64,000 bases of DNA, from NCBI GenBank assembly GCA_900239685.1, contig OENT01000635.1, positions 7,226 through 71,225 on the forward strand, in the 5' to 3' direction. A model generated the notes under the pieces. The model saw only the letters and a program-made list of their open reading frames with translations, was not told where the DNA came from and did not search any database. Both the position numbers and the translations under genes were made by a program. This stretch comes from Rotaria macrura (taxonomy: Eukaryota; Rotifera; Eurotatoria; Philodinida; Philodinidae). Below are positions 60,175 to 64,000 of the stretch, in pieces; within the stretch, counting starts at the first letter, position 1, and each line of letters starts with the position of its first letter.

Positions 60175-61645
60175 GTCTTTTTCCAGTCACTCCATGCTTA
60201 ATTACAATTGAAATTCAACTTTGAATTGATATGAAACGTTCGAAACTATTCATGAAAAATATGTTCCGTTCCACACTGCTCAAACAACGTTACTTATCTA
60301 TCTGATCGACTGATAGAGAATTTGGTTTAGCTTTTAGAAAATTTTCTGAGTTTTTATTGAAATATTCTTGTAGAGAAACATGTTATTCTTAATCATTTGT
60401 CAATGTTTCACGAACATACAATATTTTCTTTTGATTATTTTGTCATAAATAATTGATAGACAAATAGACGTCTCCAGTTCTGCTTCTTTTGATTGCTTGA
60501 CTTTGAGGTTTGACTTACTATTGTTGCCTGTCTCTACTTGCAATCATCTCTCTATAATGTTTACACGCGACCACTATTTATCGGTTTGTACAAGTGTTAG
60601 CTTTTCGAAAACTTGCTCTCTTGAGACATTAATATGGAAGCAAAATATTATTCTTGAACTTGAAGGTACGTTGCATAATCTAGCGATAGAAAATACTAGA
60701 AATTTTATAATTAACCTTCTCGACGAACCAACTTGAGAGCTTCTGAATATGAGTGTGCGGGGGTAGCTGTATAATTGAACAAAGCCACATCCACCCCACA
60801 CCCTTTTTCTTACCTTTTTAAGTAGTTGCTATCAGATGGATACAACCATTTTGATGGAATGTCTTTGGTGTCATGCATCTTAAAAAAACAGACACCTTTG
60901 GTTTTCTTTTAAAATGATGATATGCATAAATTGCTTTAACTGTGTGTTAATAGATTTCATTCCAAATGGATATGCAGCAGTGACATACAATGGTGGATTA
61001 TTCGTGATATATTTTATTCAACTTTCTAAAGAAAAGATTGTTATTTTTACGAAATGTTTCCGTCTTGTATTAAAAGCATCAGGTAGCACACTCCGGTTTT
61101 ACGTTTTTTCTGGGTGCAACAATTGGTACTTTGAATGTGAGTATCATTCGAGAATGAATCTGAACCCCACTACAGTCAACCCATACCAACACCCTCTCTT
61201 CCTCTTTAGTTTATCATGATAATTGTTATTCAGAAGTGCAACCACTTGTATTTAAAAAAACGAGTATTTTTCTTTCGTATAAATATCGTTTTGATATTCT
61301 TCGATAACCAATATGATCTCATCCACGACTATTTTGATTCCTAGAAATTAGTCAGCACCAACTTGCATTTCTTCAGATCTCTCGTGAGATGGAAACATGG
61401 ATAGAATCATGTCGATGACAACCGTGTTAAAAAATGTTGCGTTATTTTATTCGACTTTCGCCAATTTCAAATCATTTACGGCAAGCTCAATGAAAACAAC
61501 ATAGAATAAATGGAAATCGCACGTGATAGAGAAAAACAGAAAATATCAATCTCTAAGTAAGTATGTTCCTCCTTCAAGAGTGTCGCTGTCGATGTCGTTC
61601 TTGAAACAAATGATCTACCTATCGAAAGAGTCATCCAGGAAAATC
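60175..61645. other. Spacer, possible unrecognised exon
   Basis: No gene is recognised. A + strand open frame at 60914-61219 includes IPNGYAAVTYNGGLFVIYF and could be an exon or chance. The last 300 nt are presumably the 3' UTR of the minus-strand peptidase. Confidence 0.4.
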
Positions 61646-64000
61646 CTACCACACACGACACTTATTCATTCGACTATTGCCTTGACCTGGAAGACAGCCA
61701 AATACTCTATCGAACTCGGCAAAATTTGAGGTAGAACCAAGTACTCTAAATCGAGACATGAATGATGAAATCGTCTGACGAAACGGTAGAAGAAAGATCT
61801 CACCTGTATTGACCGGGAGAGTGTACATCAAGTAAAACTTGATTCTTGGCATATTGATCTGTCATCTTCGAACACCATATTTGACCATAATTGAGAAAGA
61901 ACATTTGCTCGGTTGAGTATTTCGTTAGACCTGGAAGCTTCTTGTCAACATTCCGGTTGAGTCGAGCCCACTCTTGATAAGCCTAAAAGTATCTTGGTTA
62001 GACTCAAATAAAAAATATTCATCGAACTTACAAAGAAGGCTGCTTTCAGTCCACCGTTGTCAGCAATGTTCTCACTTTGAGTTTGTTCACCATTAACCTG
62101 AACAATATAAGGACAAGTTTTTATTTTCAACAAACTGAAATAGAACAGGAGACCGGAAGATTAATTTGAGTCACTGTATAGTTGCTATACTGATCAATGA
62201 TGCAGGTCTTTCGTTGATTAAACCCGTTAAATGTTTCGTTATTCCACCAGAGAATCCTATTTCCGTCTTTATCATACAGTCCACCGGAGTTATCAAACCC
62301 ATGTGTAATTTCATGCCCAATGATCGTTCCAATAGCTAAATTCGAAATCATGTTTTGTTGTTCTATTCGTCACGCTGAATCATTTCTTACCACCATAGTT
62401 AAGAAACCTAGAATGGGGATAGAAACTTTTCGAATGAGCTAATTAATTCAATCCTACTTCGGTGCATCTTTGTGGAAGAATGGCGTTTGAAGAATACCAA
62501 CTGGAAAAGCTAAAGGCAGATCCAAATATGACATATTAGTCTCAAAAGAGTTTTGTTTCTTACAGATATCATTAAATGATGGATTATAAAATGCATTGAC
62601 GGTAGTGGGTGAATAGTCAATCCATTCTTGTCGATCAAGAACTTCTCGAAGCGTTTGAAGGTTCTTTTTAGCATTTAGTTTGAGAACGAGCAAAGCGTTT
62701 TGCATAAAAGATGAATTGAAATTATACTAGATTTTGAAACAAAAAAGAAACATAACCGGCAAATCATGAATCACCAAGCCATAGCTGATTATTTTTCTAC
62801 CTCCGCGTAATCTTTCTCCAGCTTTGTGTTTTTATTGTCGTCTAAATAATCTGGATATCCAACTTTTGAGCTAATAGCTCGGGCCTGTATAATGCTATTT
62901 GTCTTTGTGACGTCTAGATCGATTTGTATTTCACTTACTTTCTCGATTGCCTCACTTTTCGAGACGGAGTCCATCCACGTCGATTGATTGATAATATCAA
63001 TAAACTGATTTCGAATATTGACAATCATTGCAAGTGACTGTCAAAACATAGAACAGAGTAAATCATCACCAAATCAAGTTTCGAATACCTCTAAACGAGC
63101 ATTCTTATCAAAATATGTATTTATATAAAGCTTCGAGACAGCAAATCCCATATTGTAATTGACATAACTAGCACACTTCATTGCACGTGATTGCTCAATA
63201 TCAGTACCTAGAAATACTTGATCGAACTGTTGTTTGATAGCTCGAAATCGTCGTGATATAATCCATGCCTGACTCATCATGAACCGCCATATCATATAGT
63301 TTTGCAAAACTCGTGGTGATTGTTGATCGATAATTAATGAAACATTACGTAAATAGTCAAGTTCGCTCACAATTACAACGTCCGTATCGACAAGAGTTAC
63401 ATTTGCCAAAAGATAGAAACCACGAAGATGACTGACGAAGTCAAACTGAATGGAAATATGACGATAGAACGATCAAGAATGATACTTACCGTAGTGTTGA
63501 TTGCAGATGAGAGAGTACTGATTGTTGAGTGGACAGTTTCGGTATCCCGAGCGATCTTTTCATTCAGCGTCCAATGATACTGTGTGATGAGTGGAAGCAC
63601 AGTGAGACGGATGATGTGCAAGAAGAAAGAGAGACTCACCATTGCGATTCTCTTTTCAAAATCGAATATAGCTGCTACATCTTTATTGATCATTGATTTA
63701 TCAGTGGCTAATGTCAAAGCGAAGTTCCGCATGAACTGCCGATAGGCTTTCGTGATATCACTTTCATTAACATAGTAGCTGCGATCTAGCAAGCCAAGAT
63801 CGCTTTGACCGATCTGAAGTATTAACATGCATTATCCATTTACATTTTCAACAAATCTCACTCGAATAGCTTGACTCGACGAATTCATATCATCGATTTG
63901 TGTGCTTACGAAAAAAAAGATGTAGCTACTATACTCGGCTAATTTAAGCAGCGATCGTGAGAAGTTAAATGTTGCATTATTCCATGTTGGACCTTGTAAG
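61646..64000 (-). CDS. M13-family (neprilysin-like) zinc metallopeptidase, 3' part
   Basis: Eleven minus-strand exons join in frame: 63862-64000 (continues past the window), 63640-63813, 63490-63579, 63089-63445, 62801-63037, 62458-62726, 62391-62407, 62154-62335, 62032-62097, 61804-61982, 61646-61745 (TAG at 61646-61648). They encode about 602 residues of a family that is usually 700-770. The zinc site HEITH is at 62301-62315 in [18 protein letters not shown]; the third ligand Glu is in SENIADNGG (62059-62073); the substrate-binding NAFY is in VNAFYNPS. The conserved end CRVW closes the protein. The family members are type II ectoenzymes that cleave small peptides; the N-terminal anchor is outside the window. 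The 17-nt micro-exon 62391-62407 encodes the FLNYG just before the zinc helix. The donor after INLP (GTCTCC at 62153) is unusual, but it alone keeps the frame. Confidence 0.93.

Noticed and set aside
1-64000. CRISPR arrays, bacterial operons, rRNA or tRNA genes
   Set aside because: The window is eukaryotic with spliced genes. I saw no cloverleaf or rRNA-like sequence by eye; a covariance-model scan was not possible here.

Overview
The window is nuclear DNA of an invertebrate animal. It is AT-rich, its genes have many short introns (mostly about 50-75 nt, GT...AG), and it uses the standard stop codons. The gene content (PDE1-type phosphodiesterase, HSPA12-type Hsp70, M13/neprilysin peptidase, hAT and Tc1 transposons) and the compact introns would fit a rotifer, perhaps a bdelloid. 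That placement is inference and is not proved by the sequence. There are two runs of N (11049-11128 and 40798-41050).

Layout on the + strand. At 1007-2194 is the 3' part of a PDE1-like cyclic nucleotide phosphodiesterase. At 2195-6484 is transposon-rich DNA: a complete 629 bp hAT-type MITE with an 8 bp target duplication, and a decayed hAT copy that itself carries a poly-C/poly-G-ended insertion. At 6485-7487 is a six-exon gene of unknown function. At 9701-15886 is a type II membrane protein gene with SEA-like extracellular segments. One of its introns (or an exon) is split by a 2.2 kb hAT element, and another intron holds two nested hAT MITEs. At 17566-18335 is a low-complexity terminal exon. 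At 18507-19043 is an element with short terminal inverted repeats, followed by 5.8 kb with no recognisable gene.

At 24859-27687 is a two-exon gene for a disordered protein with a clear PAM2 motif, the peptide that binds the MLLE domain of poly(A)-binding protein. At 28983-48047 is a giant seven-exon gene (17,787 nt of coding sequence, 5,928 codons including 84 in a gap). It encodes a largely disordered protein built from two unrecognised repeated modules: an aromatic 'YDDYPWY...DAE' module (4 copies) and a 'GFQ-V-RRKR ... DIDLVPV ... poly-K ... FDAP' module (about 9 full and 6 reduced copies). This is the best candidate in the window for something undescribed. At 53909-58335 is a complete ten-exon HSPA12-like Hsp70 ATPase gene. 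At 58919-60172 is a Tc1-type transposon flanked by TA, with a decayed D34E transposase on the minus strand. At 61646-64000, minus strand, are the last eleven coding exons of an M13 metallopeptidase with both zinc-ligand motifs intact.

The genes show no shared pathway; this is ordinary animal gene order with transposon-filled spacers. The most informative non-genic pattern is that several independent hAT elements share a TAGRG(A/G)TG...-type terminus, yet each has arms made of a different short repeat (GGATTTGG, CGGTGACCGG, GGTATTGG, CCTAAACC).
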